A stretch of DNA of 64,000 nucleotides from Duganella levis (lineage in GTDB: Bacteria; Pseudomonadota; Gammaproteobacteria; Burkholderiales; Burkholderiaceae_D), in contig NZ_WWCT01000023.1 in the NCBI RefSeq assembly GCF_009857605.1, positions 62,001-126,000 of the forward strand, in the 5' to 3' direction. Below the pieces are notes generated by a model that ran no database searches, was not told where the DNA came from, and saw only the letters and a list, made by a program, of their open reading frames with translations. This document shows positions 36,027 to 42,755 of the stretch, piece after piece. A program made the translations under genes and the position numbers. How positions within the stretch are numbered: the first letter of the stretch is position 1; each line of letters begins with the position of its first letter.

Positions 36027-36470
36027 ATGATACTTTTGGAAAAGACGATAAACGGGCGAACCTATGAAGAAACGGCAGCCGGCCCAAGGTTCAAAGCCTG
36101 CGCGCCGCACAACGTTCTGGCCCGGCTTGGCGACAAGTGGACGATACTCGTTCTCTCGCATCTGGCCGTGTCGCCAGGCCACCGGCTGCGGTTCTCCGAA
36201 CTCAAACGAGGCATCGAAGGCATCACCCAGCGCATGCTGACACTGACGGTCCGCAACCTCGAACGCGACGGTCTGGTCAAGCGACATTACTACCCGGAAG
36301 TGCCGCCGCGCGTGGAATACGAATTAACCGAGATGGGCAAAGGAATGCTTCCCGCGCTGGAAGGCTTCACCTCATGGATTCGGGACAACTGGCCGCAGAT
36401 TGAACACTGCCGCCGCGCCTACGATGCCGAACACGACGGCGATGCGGCTGGCGATTCCAGCACAAATTGA
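36027..36470 (+). CDS. HxlR-family transcriptional regulator
   Basis: A 147-residue winged-helix regulator (about residues 25-125): APHNVLARLGDKWTILVLSH, RFSELKRGIEGITQRMLTLT, and EVPPRVEYELTEMG, the family fingerprint. A cysteine in FKACAPHN sits where redox-sensing HxlR/YodB proteins place theirs. It is divergent from and probably controls the NmrA-like gene. The last 52 bases overlap the 3' end of the convergent GNAT gene. Confidence 0.9.
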   Translation: MILLEKTINGRTYEETAAGPRFKACAPHNVLARLGDKWTILVLSHLAVSPGHRLRFSELKRGIEGITQRMLTLTVRNLERDGLVKRHYYPEVPPRVEYELTEMGKGMLPALEGFTSWIRDNWPQIEHCRRAYDAEHDGDAAGDSSTN

Positions 36471-36955
36471 TGCACGTCGTGCCAGCCGTGGCCCACCGGC
36501 TGCGCGTGGCGCATGGTCTTTTCAAGCCGCATCCCCAGGCGCTCGCACAAGCGAATCGAGCGCAGGTTGTGGGCACTCATGGACGCCGTTACGCGTTGCA
36601 ACTTGCGTTCGTTGAACGCATAGTCGAGCAGCAGCTTTGCCGCTTCGGTCGCATAGCCGTGGCCGCAGAACGCCTGATTCATCGACCAGCCGATATCGCC
36701 CGTCTGCTTGGTTGCCGACTCGATATAAATGCCAACTTCGCCTATCATGCGCTGGTCCTCGCTGCGCTCAACTGCAAACATGATCCAGCAATTATCGGCA
36801 TCATCGGCGAGGTTGGATTGCGCCAGCAGAAACGCCGCTGCATCGGCTGCTTGCATTGGTTGAATCGGTTGTAGGCGCAAATTTTCGGCATCATTACGAT
36901 AGTCCAGAAAAGCTTGCAGATCAGCCGCATGCGGGCGGCGAATGATGATGGTCAT
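36419..36955 (-). CDS. GNAT-family N-acetyltransferase (RimJ/RimL type)
   Basis: A 178-residue acetyl-CoA-dependent acetyltransferase: IRRPHAADLQAFLDYRND at the N-terminus, GEVGIYIE and DIGWSMNQAFCGHGYATEAA for the acetyl-CoA-binding strand and loop, and LQRVTASMSAHNLRSIRL then CERLGMRLE near the C-terminus, the RimJ/RimL-like pattern. The target (protein N-terminus or small amine) is unknown. It starts at ATG 36955, divergent from the racemase gene 43 bases away. Confidence 0.88.
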   Translation of the reverse strand: MTIIIRRPHAADLQAFLDYRNDAENLRLQPIQPMQAADAAAFLLAQSNLADDADNCWIMFAVERSEDQRMIGEVGIYIESATKQTGDIGWSMNQAFCGHGYATEAAKLLLDYAFNERKLQRVTASMSAHNLRSIRLCERLGMRLEKTMRHAQPVGHGWHDVHQFVLESPAASPSCSAS

Positions 36956-36998
36956 TGCGATCAAATCCTGTGTTATTGAGAAGGTATATACTAAATTT

Positions 36999-37697
36999 AT
37001 GCAAAAAAGAACTATTGGACTAATTGGTGGCATTGGATGGGCATCAACCCATGATTACTATCGGCTGCTCAACGAAGCTGTTGCTGCGCGCATGGGAGTT
37101 GAACATAGCGCGCGCATCATTCTGACCAGCATGAATCAGTACGACTTCGCTGCGCGGGTCGAGCAAACCGTGCCGCAAACCATCCAGCAATTTATCATTC
37201 AAGAAGGCCAGCGCCTCAAAGCGGCTGGCGCTGATTTCTTCCTGATTTGCGCCAACGGCGCGCACCGCTTTGCTGCTGACGTGGTGCCGAAAATCGGACT
37301 GCCTTTTGTGAGCATCGTCGACGAAACGGCGGCGCATGTGCAGCGCTCCGGCATTAAAAAAGTAGGACTGCTGGGCGTCAAGCCAACCATGACCGGCAAT
37401 TTTTATCACCGCACGCTCGCCGACCTGGGCGTTGAGACGATCGTCCCCGAGGCGGCGGACCAGGATATTCTTCACGAGATCATCTATAGCGAATTGGTGC
37501 ATAACCGCGTCGAAGAAAACAGCCGCAAGGTTTTTGTGGACATCATCGACAAGTTGCAACAGCGCGGCGCGGACGGCGTCATCCTGGGATGCACCGAGTT
37601 GCCATTGATCATTCGCCAGTCCGATGTGAACATTCCTATTTTTAATACGACAGAAATTCACTGCGAGGCGGCGATTAAATTTGCCTTTGAAGACTGA
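36999..37697 (+). CDS. Aspartate/glutamate racemase family protein
   Basis: A 232-residue PLP-independent amino-acid racemase (YgeA-like). The two catalytic cysteines are present: C84 in LICANGAHR and C198 in ILGCTELPL, on either side of the active site. The first motif is CANGAH rather than the usual CANTxH, so the threonine is replaced. The N-terminus IGLIGGIGWAST matches the family. It would interconvert L- and D-forms of aspartate, glutamate or a related amino acid. AAGG is 15 bases before ATG 36999, a little far. It converges on the LysR gene. Confidence 0.88.
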   Translation: MQKRTIGLIGGIGWASTHDYYRLLNEAVAARMGVEHSARIILTSMNQYDFAARVEQTVPQTIQQFIIQEGQRLKAAGADFFLICANGAHRFAADVVPKIGLPFVSIVDETAAHVQRSGIKKVGLLGVKPTMTGNFYHRTLADLGVETIVPEAADQDILHEIIYSELVHNRVEENSRKVFVDIIDKLQQRGADGVILGCTELPLIIRQSDVNIPIFNTTEIHCEAAIKFAFED

Positions 37698-37707
37698 CCG
37701 AAAAACA

Positions 37708-38598
37708 TCAAAGTCCCATCTCCTGTAGCCACGTAATCAGCTCCGACTGAACGCTGCCGGCGGTTGGCGCAGTCTGCGTCACCAGGCAATAGTTGGAGCC
37801 GTCTTCCACAAAGCCAAGCGGCGCGACCAGAGCGCCGCTTGCGATGTCGTCGCGCACCAGATGCCACGGGCCGATGGCGACGCCAATACCGGCAACCGCT
37901 GCTTGCAGGCTGAAATAGAAATGCTCGAAGGTCTGGCCAGTCTTGCGCGTCACCGGCAGCCCCGCCGCTGACGCCCATTCGGCCCATGCCTCCGGCCGCG
38001 TCTGGGTGTGCAAGCGTGGCGCGTCCCGTTTCAACGCAGCGCCGGTCCGGCCGCTGGAAAACCATTCAGCCGCTTTGTCAGGCCGGCAAACCGGGCCAAC
38101 CTTTTCCGCGAACAGGGGCACGGCATGGTAATCGGCCGACCACACAAAGTCGTCGCGGCGGATGACCAGGTCGATGCCGCTGTCAAAAGAAAACGGCCCG
38201 CCGGCGGCCACCAGATGAATCGCCGCATCAGGCTGTCTGGCCTGAAAATCCGGCCAGCGCGGAATCAGCCAGCGCATCAGCAAGGTCGGTTCGCACGACA
38301 GCACCAAACTCTGGCCACGGCGCGCTTCGGTACGCACTTCGTGCGCGGCGCGGCGCATCAGGCCCAAGCCGTCTTGCACCGCCTGGGCAAGCTTGCGGCC
38401 GGCGTCCGTCAGGAAAACGCGACGGCTGCGGCGCTCGAACAAGGGCAGCCCCAGTTCATCTTCCAGCAGCCGAACCGCGCGGCTAACGGCGCTGTGCGTA
38501 ACGTATAGCTCATCCGCAGCGCGGCTGAAATTCTCATGGCGTGCTGCTGCCTCGAAACAGCGCAAGGCGATCAGGGACGGCAATCTGGTTTCAATCAT
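37708..38598 (-). CDS. LysR-family transcriptional regulator (GcvA-like)
   Basis: A 296-residue regulator with an N-terminal winged HTH (LIALRCFEAAARHENFSRAADELYVTHSAVSRAVRLLE) and a periplasmic-binding-protein-like effector domain. The early FEAAARHENFSRAA motif and the R/W-rich second domain (LLMRWLIPRWPDF) place it in the GcvA/AmpR-like group. ATG 38598 is chosen, although further in-frame ATGs lie upstream. It is divergent from the LysE-family exporter, which it likely controls. Confidence 0.9.
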   Translation of the reverse strand: MIETRLPSLIALRCFEAAARHENFSRAADELYVTHSAVSRAVRLLEDELGLPLFERRSRRVFLTDAGRKLAQAVQDGLGLMRRAAHEVRTEARRGQSLVLSCEPTLLMRWLIPRWPDFQARQPDAAIHLVAAGGPFSFDSGIDLVIRRDDFVWSADYHAVPLFAEKVGPVCRPDKAAEWFSSGRTGAALKRDAPRLHTQTRPEAWAEWASAAGLPVTRKTGQTFEHFYFSLQAAVAGIGVAIGPWHLVRDDIASGALVAPLGFVEDGSNYCLVTQTAPTAGSVQSELITWLQEMGL

Positions 38599-38701
38599 CT
38601 GTGCGTTCAACTCACAATCCCTGTCAGAAATCATCGCTATACCCGCTATCCCGCTCCCACTAAGATTACAGCATTGTTGCATTCATGGAGAAGGAAACAC
38701 A

Positions 38702-39316
38702 ATGTCCGAATTGATCGTTGTAGTCACAATCACTTTACTGGCCGTCATTAGTCCCGGCCCCGACTTCGCGATGGTCACGCGCAACAGCCTGATGCTGACC
38801 CGGCGCGCTGGCGTGCTGACCGCACTGGGCATCGGACTAGGCGTGACAGTCCACGTCAGCTATACGCTGCTGGGGATCGGCTTGCTGATCAGCCGGTCGC
38901 TGTGGCTGTTTCATTCGATCAAGCTGGTCGGAGCGGTGTATCTGGTTTATTTGGGCATCAAGATGCTCCGCGCGCAGCCGGCGCAGCAGCAAACGCAGGC
39001 CACGGCAGCATCGCTATCCGATTGGGATGCGCTACGGACCGGTTTCCTGACCAATGTGCTGAATCCCAAGACCACCATTTTCATCGTCAACCTATTCATG
39101 CAGGCGGTGCGGCCGGACACGCCGCTACCGATACAAATCGGCTACGGCGTCTTCATCGCGCTGGCCCATGCAGGCTGGTTCAGCCTGGTGGCGCTTTGCT
39201 TTTCCGCCGATACGGTCCGCGCTCGCCTGCTGGCGGCGCGGCGCCGGATCGACCAGACCTTTGGCTGCCTGCTGGTGGGCTTCGGCGCGCTGCTTGCGAT
39301 CAGTTCGTCAAAGTGA
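38702..39316 (+). CDS. LysE/RhtB-family amino acid exporter
   Basis: A 204-residue inner-membrane protein with about six helices. The N-terminal signature VISPGPDFAMVTRNSLM and the NVLNPKTTIFIV motif are those of the RhtB/LysE family, which exports amino acids such as threonine, homoserine or lysine. AAGGA precedes ATG 38702. It is divergent from a LysR regulator across about 100 bases. The end overlaps the convergent cupin gene by 17 bases. Confidence 0.9.
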   Translation: MSELIVVVTITLLAVISPGPDFAMVTRNSLMLTRRAGVLTALGIGLGVTVHVSYTLLGIGLLISRSLWLFHSIKLVGAVYLVYLGIKMLRAQPAQQQTQATAASLSDWDALRTGFLTNVLNPKTTIFIVNLFMQAVRPDTPLPIQIGYGVFIALAHAGWFSLVALCFSADTVRARLLAARRRIDQTFGCLLVGFGALLAISSSK

Positions 39317-39614
39317 TATCGCCGCGATGCGCCACGAAGAAGGTGGCGTCGGTCAGCGCCAGCGCATCGTGGATGTCGCCCTCTTTCAGCAGCAAGGTAT
39401 CGCCCGCCGACAATTCGACATCGCCGAAACGGATACGGCCGCTCAGCATCAGGATTTGTTCCCAGCCGTTATGGTCGTGCATGGGGAAGCGGGTGCCTTC
39501 GGTGAACTGGACGAAGTAACTGCCATCTTCATTTTCATTCCACACGTTGGCAACACGCATGCCGGAAATCTCGGTGTCATTCCATTGTCGGGTTTGTTGT
39601 CGTTCCAAAATCAT
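39300..39614 (-). CDS. Small cupin-domain protein
   Basis: A 104-residue single-domain beta-barrel. Cupin motif 1 is recognisable as TRFPMHDHNGWEQILMLSG (two histidines and a glutamate, the usual metal ligands) and motif 2 as AGDTLLLKEGDIHDA (a histidine). It may be a metal-binding sugar-epimerase-like or sensing cupin; the substrate is unknown. AAGGAA precedes ATG 39614. It overlaps the 3' end of the LysE gene. Confidence 0.8.
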   Translation of the reverse strand: MILERQQTRQWNDTEISGMRVANVWNENEDGSYFVQFTEGTRFPMHDHNGWEQILMLSGRIRFGDVELSAGDTLLLKEGDIHDALALTDATFFVAHRGDITLTN

Positions 39615-39717
39615 GATGTTGTTCCTTGAGGAGGTTGGCTAAGGAACGTGAGGTTGCCGTTTCCACGCCAGCGTCGTCAAGAAATTCCAGCCGACTCGGG
39701 TAATCACCCGATGGCCG

Positions 39718-40158
39718 TCAAGACCGGTTGTCACTGAAGGCTTGCAACAGTCCCTGGATCGAGGCGTTGAGTTCTTTTAGCTGCGCCACCTTCAGGCCGG
39801 TCGAATCTTGCAAGATGTCCGTCAGCGTACAACGGCCCTGCAATGCCCGGCCCGCTTCGCTCAAGGTCACCAGCACTTGCCGATCATCCAGAGGATTGCG
39901 CTGGCGCGTCAGCATGCCTGCCGCTTCCAGCCGTTTGATCAGCGGCGTGATGTTGCTGGACTCCAGCGTCAGGCGTTGCGCGATCTCGCCGACCGTCCGT
40001 CCATCTTTCTCCCACAGGGAGTTCAGCACCAGAAACTGCGGATAGGTAATGCCCAGCTCATCGAACAGCGACTGATAGGCGCGGCCGATTTCCAGATTGG
40101 CGCGATAGAGCGAAAAGCATAGCTGCTCTTCCAGCATGGTGGTCTTAGATTTAGGCAT
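39718..40158 (-). CDS. OhrR-like MarR-family redox regulator
   Basis: A 146-residue MarR-family dimer with the winged helix at about 50-100 (TVGEIAQRLTLESSNITPLIKRLEAAGMLTRQRNPLDDRQ). Residues 10-20 read EEQLCFSLYRA, and Cys14 sits where the peroxide-sensing cysteine of OhrR is found (NQLCFxLY). OhrR represses an organic hydroperoxide reductase (ohr). No ohr gene is nearby, so the target here may be the divergent HD-LuxR gene or an ohr elsewhere. Three TATCGYGAYA sites lie in the shared intergenic region. Confidence 0.87.
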   Translation of the reverse strand: MPKSKTTMLEEQLCFSLYRANLEIGRAYQSLFDELGITYPQFLVLNSLWEKDGRTVGEIAQRLTLESSNITPLIKRLEAAGMLTRQRNPLDDRQVLVTLSEAGRALQGRCTLTDILQDSTGLKVAQLKELNASIQGLLQAFSDNRS

Positions 40159-40182
40159 GAGTTCAGTCTTCCTGAAAATACT

Positions 40183-40261
40183 TATCGTGACATATTTTAC
40201 TGGACATCTGAATTGACCGCAGATATAGTAAGTACATATCGCGATATCATTTATCGTGACA
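40183..40261. promoter_or_regulatory. Three repeated TATCGYGAYA sites between the OhrR-like and HD-LuxR genes
   Basis: The sites are TATCGTGACA (40183-40192), TATCGCGATA (40237-40246, part of the perfect 12-mer ATATCGCGATAT at 40236-40247) and TATCGTGACA (40252-40261). The outer two are identical over 11 bases including the preceding T. Three sites with one consensus in a 119-base divergent gap indicate a regulator operator array, most likely for the MarR-type protein encoded next door. Confidence 0.65.
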
Positions 40262-40277
40262 CCAATAAAAGGACTCC

Positions 40278-41321
40278 ATGAAGCACGTAATGCGGCTTGC
40301 GGACTGCGAGCGTTCGCTGGCGTTTGTTGGCGGTCTCAGCGGTGGACATACCGGGCAACTCGGCGTGAACATTCTGCGTGCCGTGACATCATGCTCAGCA
40401 CCGGCGCTGGCTGACAAGATGCAATTACTGAACCGCAATGACGCACTGGCTGCTATGCGCGGGCTGATTCTGGAGATGCGTGGCCTATCGTATTCGCCGA
40501 TAGTCATGGACAACGCATTCCCAGCCTGGGCCTGCAATCCAAAGGCGCGGCGCTCGGAAACGGTGTCGATGGAACTGATGGCGGACCTCATCGATTTGCA
40601 GCAGCCCTGGTTATGCGGCCATTCGCGCCGTGTAGCCGTCGCCAGCCGTGACGCCGCCATTCGCCTTGGACTGGATGCGCCGACGCAGCAACGCTGCTAT
40701 CGTGCCGGGCTGGTGCACGGCATCGGCCGCGGCGCTGTGCAAAGTGAACTGTGGAACGCAGCCCGGCCGCTGCCGCCGGCGGTACGGGAGCGTTTGCGGA
40801 TCGCGCCGTATTGGACCTTGCGCGCGCTTCGCGAAATAAAAGGGATGGCGGTAGAGGCAGAAATCGCCTCCTACGCCGGTGAACGGCTAGATGGTTCAGG
40901 CAACTTTCGCGGCGCCATCGGCGCCGCCATACCGATTGAAGGCCAGGTGCTGGCCGCAGCATCGGCCTGGATCGCCCTGCAGTCGGCCCGTCCGTGGCGG
41001 CCAACGTTTTCCGTGGCGATGGCGGGCGATGAGCTGGCCAAGGAAGCAAACGCGGGACGCTTTCATCCCGGCGTAGTCGATGCCTTGCGTTTCATGCCGA
41101 CGATGCCGGAAGCACTCCCCTCCTCCAGGATCAGTCTGAGCGAACGGGAGGCTGATGTCCTGCAAGCCATCAGCCGGGGCCACACCAACAAGGAAGCGGC
41201 GCGCTTGCTGGGCATTAGTCCACGCACCGTCAGCACGCATATGGAAAGCGCGTTCCGCAAATTGAATTGCACCACACGCGCGGCGGCAGCGCTCAAGGCC
41301 GTCACCCTGAGACTAATTTGA
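40278..41321 (+). CDS. HD-domain protein with C-terminal LuxR-type HTH
   Basis: A 347-residue protein. Residues about 95-240 resemble an HD-GYP/HD phosphohydrolase fold (CGHSRRVAVASRDAAIRLGL; GLVHGIGRG; GERLDGSGNFRG). However, the usual HD pair is H147-G148 here and GYP is GNF, so metal binding and catalysis are doubtful; it may be a degenerate ligand sensor. Residues about 285-347 are a LuxR HTH (LSEREADVLQAISRGHTNKEAARLLGISPRTVST). The N-terminal 90 residues match no domain I know. AAGGA precedes ATG 40278. It is divergent from the OhrR-like regulator and followed by hemC with 14 bases between. Confidence 0.8.
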   Translation: MKHVMRLADCERSLAFVGGLSGGHTGQLGVNILRAVTSCSAPALADKMQLLNRNDALAAMRGLILEMRGLSYSPIVMDNAFPAWACNPKARRSETVSMELMADLIDLQQPWLCGHSRRVAVASRDAAIRLGLDAPTQQRCYRAGLVHGIGRGAVQSELWNAARPLPPAVRERLRIAPYWTLRALREIKGMAVEAEIASYAGERLDGSGNFRGAIGAAIPIEGQVLAAASAWIALQSARPWRPTFSVAMAGDELAKEANAGRFHPGVVDALRFMPTMPEALPSSRISLSEREADVLQAISRGHTNKEAARLLGISPRTVSTHMESAFRKLNCTTRAAAALKAVTLRLI

Positions 41322-41335
41322 CGACAAGGAATGAC

Positions 41336-42283
41336 ATGAACACATCCTATTCCTCAGCCAACGCCCCGTCCAGACTGGTGATCGCCTCGCGCGAAAGTCG
41401 GCTCGCCATGTGGCAGGCCGAGCACGTCCGCGACCGCCTGAAGCTGCTCTATCCGCAGAGCGACGTCGACATCCTCGGGGTCACCACGCGTGGCGACCAA
41501 CTGCTGGAGCAAACGCTATCCAAGCTCGGCGGCAAAAGCTTGTTTGTCAAAGAGCTGGAAACGGCGATGGCGGAAGGCCGCGCCGACCTGGCGGTCCACT
41601 CGCTCAAGGACATGCCGATGACGCTGCCCGATGGCTTCGTCATCGCCGCCATGCTGGAACGCGACGACGCGCGCGACGCCTTGATTTCCAACCACTACGC
41701 GTCGCTGGCCGAATTGCCGGCCGGCGCGGTGGTTGGCACCAGCAGCCTGCGCCGCCAGGCGCTTGTTGCGGCGCGCTATCCGCAACTGGTGATCAAGCCG
41801 TTGCGCGGCAACCTGGATACCCGTCTGGCCAAGCTGGATCGCGGCGAATACGCCGCCATCATCCTCGCCGCCGCCGGCTTGAACCGCCTGGGGCTGGCCG
41901 CTCGCATCCGCTCTTTTCTACCGCCGGAAATCAGCCTCCCCGCCCCCGGCCAAGGCACGCTGGCAATCGAAATCGCGCAACGCGACGATGGCCTCGACCT
42001 GATCGCGCTACTGGCGCCGCTGCACCACGCACCGAGCGCACTGGTGTCTATCGCCGAACGCACGGTATCGCGACAGCTAGGCGGGAGTTGCCAGGTGCCG
42101 CTCAGTGCCTACGCAACCATCAGTGGCACGCAGATGCACCTGCGCGCCATGGTGGCCACGCCGGATGGCAGGCGCATGCTCACCGCCGAAGCACGCGGTC
42201 CAGCCAGCGCACCCGAAGCGCTGGGCCTGCACGTGGCCGCGCAACTGCGCGCGCAGGGCGCGGACGACATTCTGACCGCCTGA
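41336..42283 (+). CDS. hemC: Hydroxymethylbilane synthase (porphobilinogen deaminase)
   Basis: A 315-residue cytoplasmic enzyme that polymerises four porphobilinogen units into hydroxymethylbilane for heme. All family blocks are present: LSKLGGKSLFVKELE, DLAVHSLKDMPM, GTSSLRRQAL, LRGNLDTRL, PAPGQGTLAIE. The dipyrromethane-cofactor cysteine is in LGGSCQVPLSAYA. AAGGA precedes ATG 41336. The usual hemD neighbour is absent, so this may be a second copy or a rearranged locus. Two hairpins follow the stop. Confidence 0.95.
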   Translation: MNTSYSSANAPSRLVIASRESRLAMWQAEHVRDRLKLLYPQSDVDILGVTTRGDQLLEQTLSKLGGKSLFVKELETAMAEGRADLAVHSLKDMPMTLPDGFVIAAMLERDDARDALISNHYASLAELPAGAVVGTSSLRRQALVAARYPQLVIKPLRGNLDTRLAKLDRGEYAAIILAAAGLNRLGLAARIRSFLPPEISLPAPGQGTLAIEIAQRDDGLDLIALLAPLHHAPSALVSIAERTVSRQLGGSCQVPLSAYATISGTQMHLRAMVATPDGRRMLTAEARGPASAPEALGLHVAAQLRAQGADDILTA

Positions 42284-42379
42284 ACTGATGCTCGAAGTAA
42301 AGTTTGCTATACAGCGCAGGGCGTGCTCGGACACGCCCTACACGTTTCCGCCGCCAGTAACGGCGGCGGAAATACAGCC
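42284..42379. terminator. Tandem hairpins between hemC and the Mop remnant (bidirectional terminator)
   Basis: Two perfect inverted repeats stand side by side. The first has an 8-bp stem AGGGCGTG/CACGCCCT with a 6-base loop (42318-42339), 35 bases after the hemC stop. The second has an 11-bp stem TTTCCGCCGCC/GGCGGCGGAAA with a 6-base loop (42345-42372), 8 bases past the stop of the minus-strand Mop remnant. No long T-run follows either, but the placement fits transcription ends for both converging units. Confidence 0.55.
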
Positions 42380-42490
42380 TTAAATCTTCACGCCAACGAT
42401 CACGCTCGACGCTTTGAACACGGCGCTGGCGCGCTGGCCCACGACTAGTCCCAGCGCACTCACGCTTTCATTGGTCAGATCTGCTTCCCC
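42380..42490 (-). pseudogene. Remnant of a molybdate-binding Mop/TOBE domain (ModE-like C-terminus)
   Basis: The minus strand from about 42490 to a stop at 42380-42382 encodes LTNESVSALGLVVGQRASAV followed by FKASSVIVGVKI. This is the typical C-terminal Mop/TOBE domain that binds molybdate in ModE, ModC and molbindins. No start codon or upstream domain is found; further upstream the frame is meaningless. It is a 3' fragment of a gene otherwise lost. The Mo-box-like palindrome 130 bases away supports a deleted molybdate locus. Confidence 0.75.
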
Positions 42491-42755
42491 ACCTGAATTA
42501 CGTCCGGCTAAATGGCAGCCCCATCTGCTTGAGTGCGCACCGATAGGCGACCAAGGAGCGATCCGTCGCGAAATCGTCCAGGTTGAATGTGCCTTTACAG
42601 TTGTGTGTTCGAAAACCTTACGCTATATTCCTTGGAATATAGCGCTATACTTGGCAAGAATAGCGCCAGCGTACGTTGTCCCTGATGCAGACAACAGCCT
42701 ACGCAAGTGCACCGTGTTGGTGCCGCCGGCGCCACCTTGCCCCAACGTGAAGCAC
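42491..42755. other. Non-coding stretch with Mo-box, upstream of the reductase-ferredoxin-M24 gene
   Basis: After the Mop remnant I see no convincing gene. A minus-strand peptide running from about 42600 to 42500 is short, open at its start and unrecognised. Apart from the palindrome listed separately, the only other signal is a TATACT hexamer at 42646-42651 that could be the -10 of the downstream gene. Confidence 0.5.
42621..42644. promoter_or_regulatory. Mo-box-like palindrome (candidate ModE site)
   Basis: An 11+2+11 perfect inverted repeat: CGCTATATTCC, TT, GGAATATAGCG. The outer half-sites CGCTATAT and ATATAGCG with an 8-base spacer fit the ModE recognition pattern (CG-C/T-TATAT half-sites) as I know it. 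It overlaps a second perfect 12-mer TATAGCGCTATA (42638-42649) and a TATACT -10-like hexamer, so a bound protein would block transcription toward the downstream fusion gene, whose ATG is 112 bases away. Confidence 0.65.

Noticed and set aside
42490..42610. Minus-strand peptide containing FNLDDFATDRSLVAYR, first thought to be a transposase piece
   Set aside because: It is too short, has no start and does not match a family I can name; the evidence does not support an insertion sequence.
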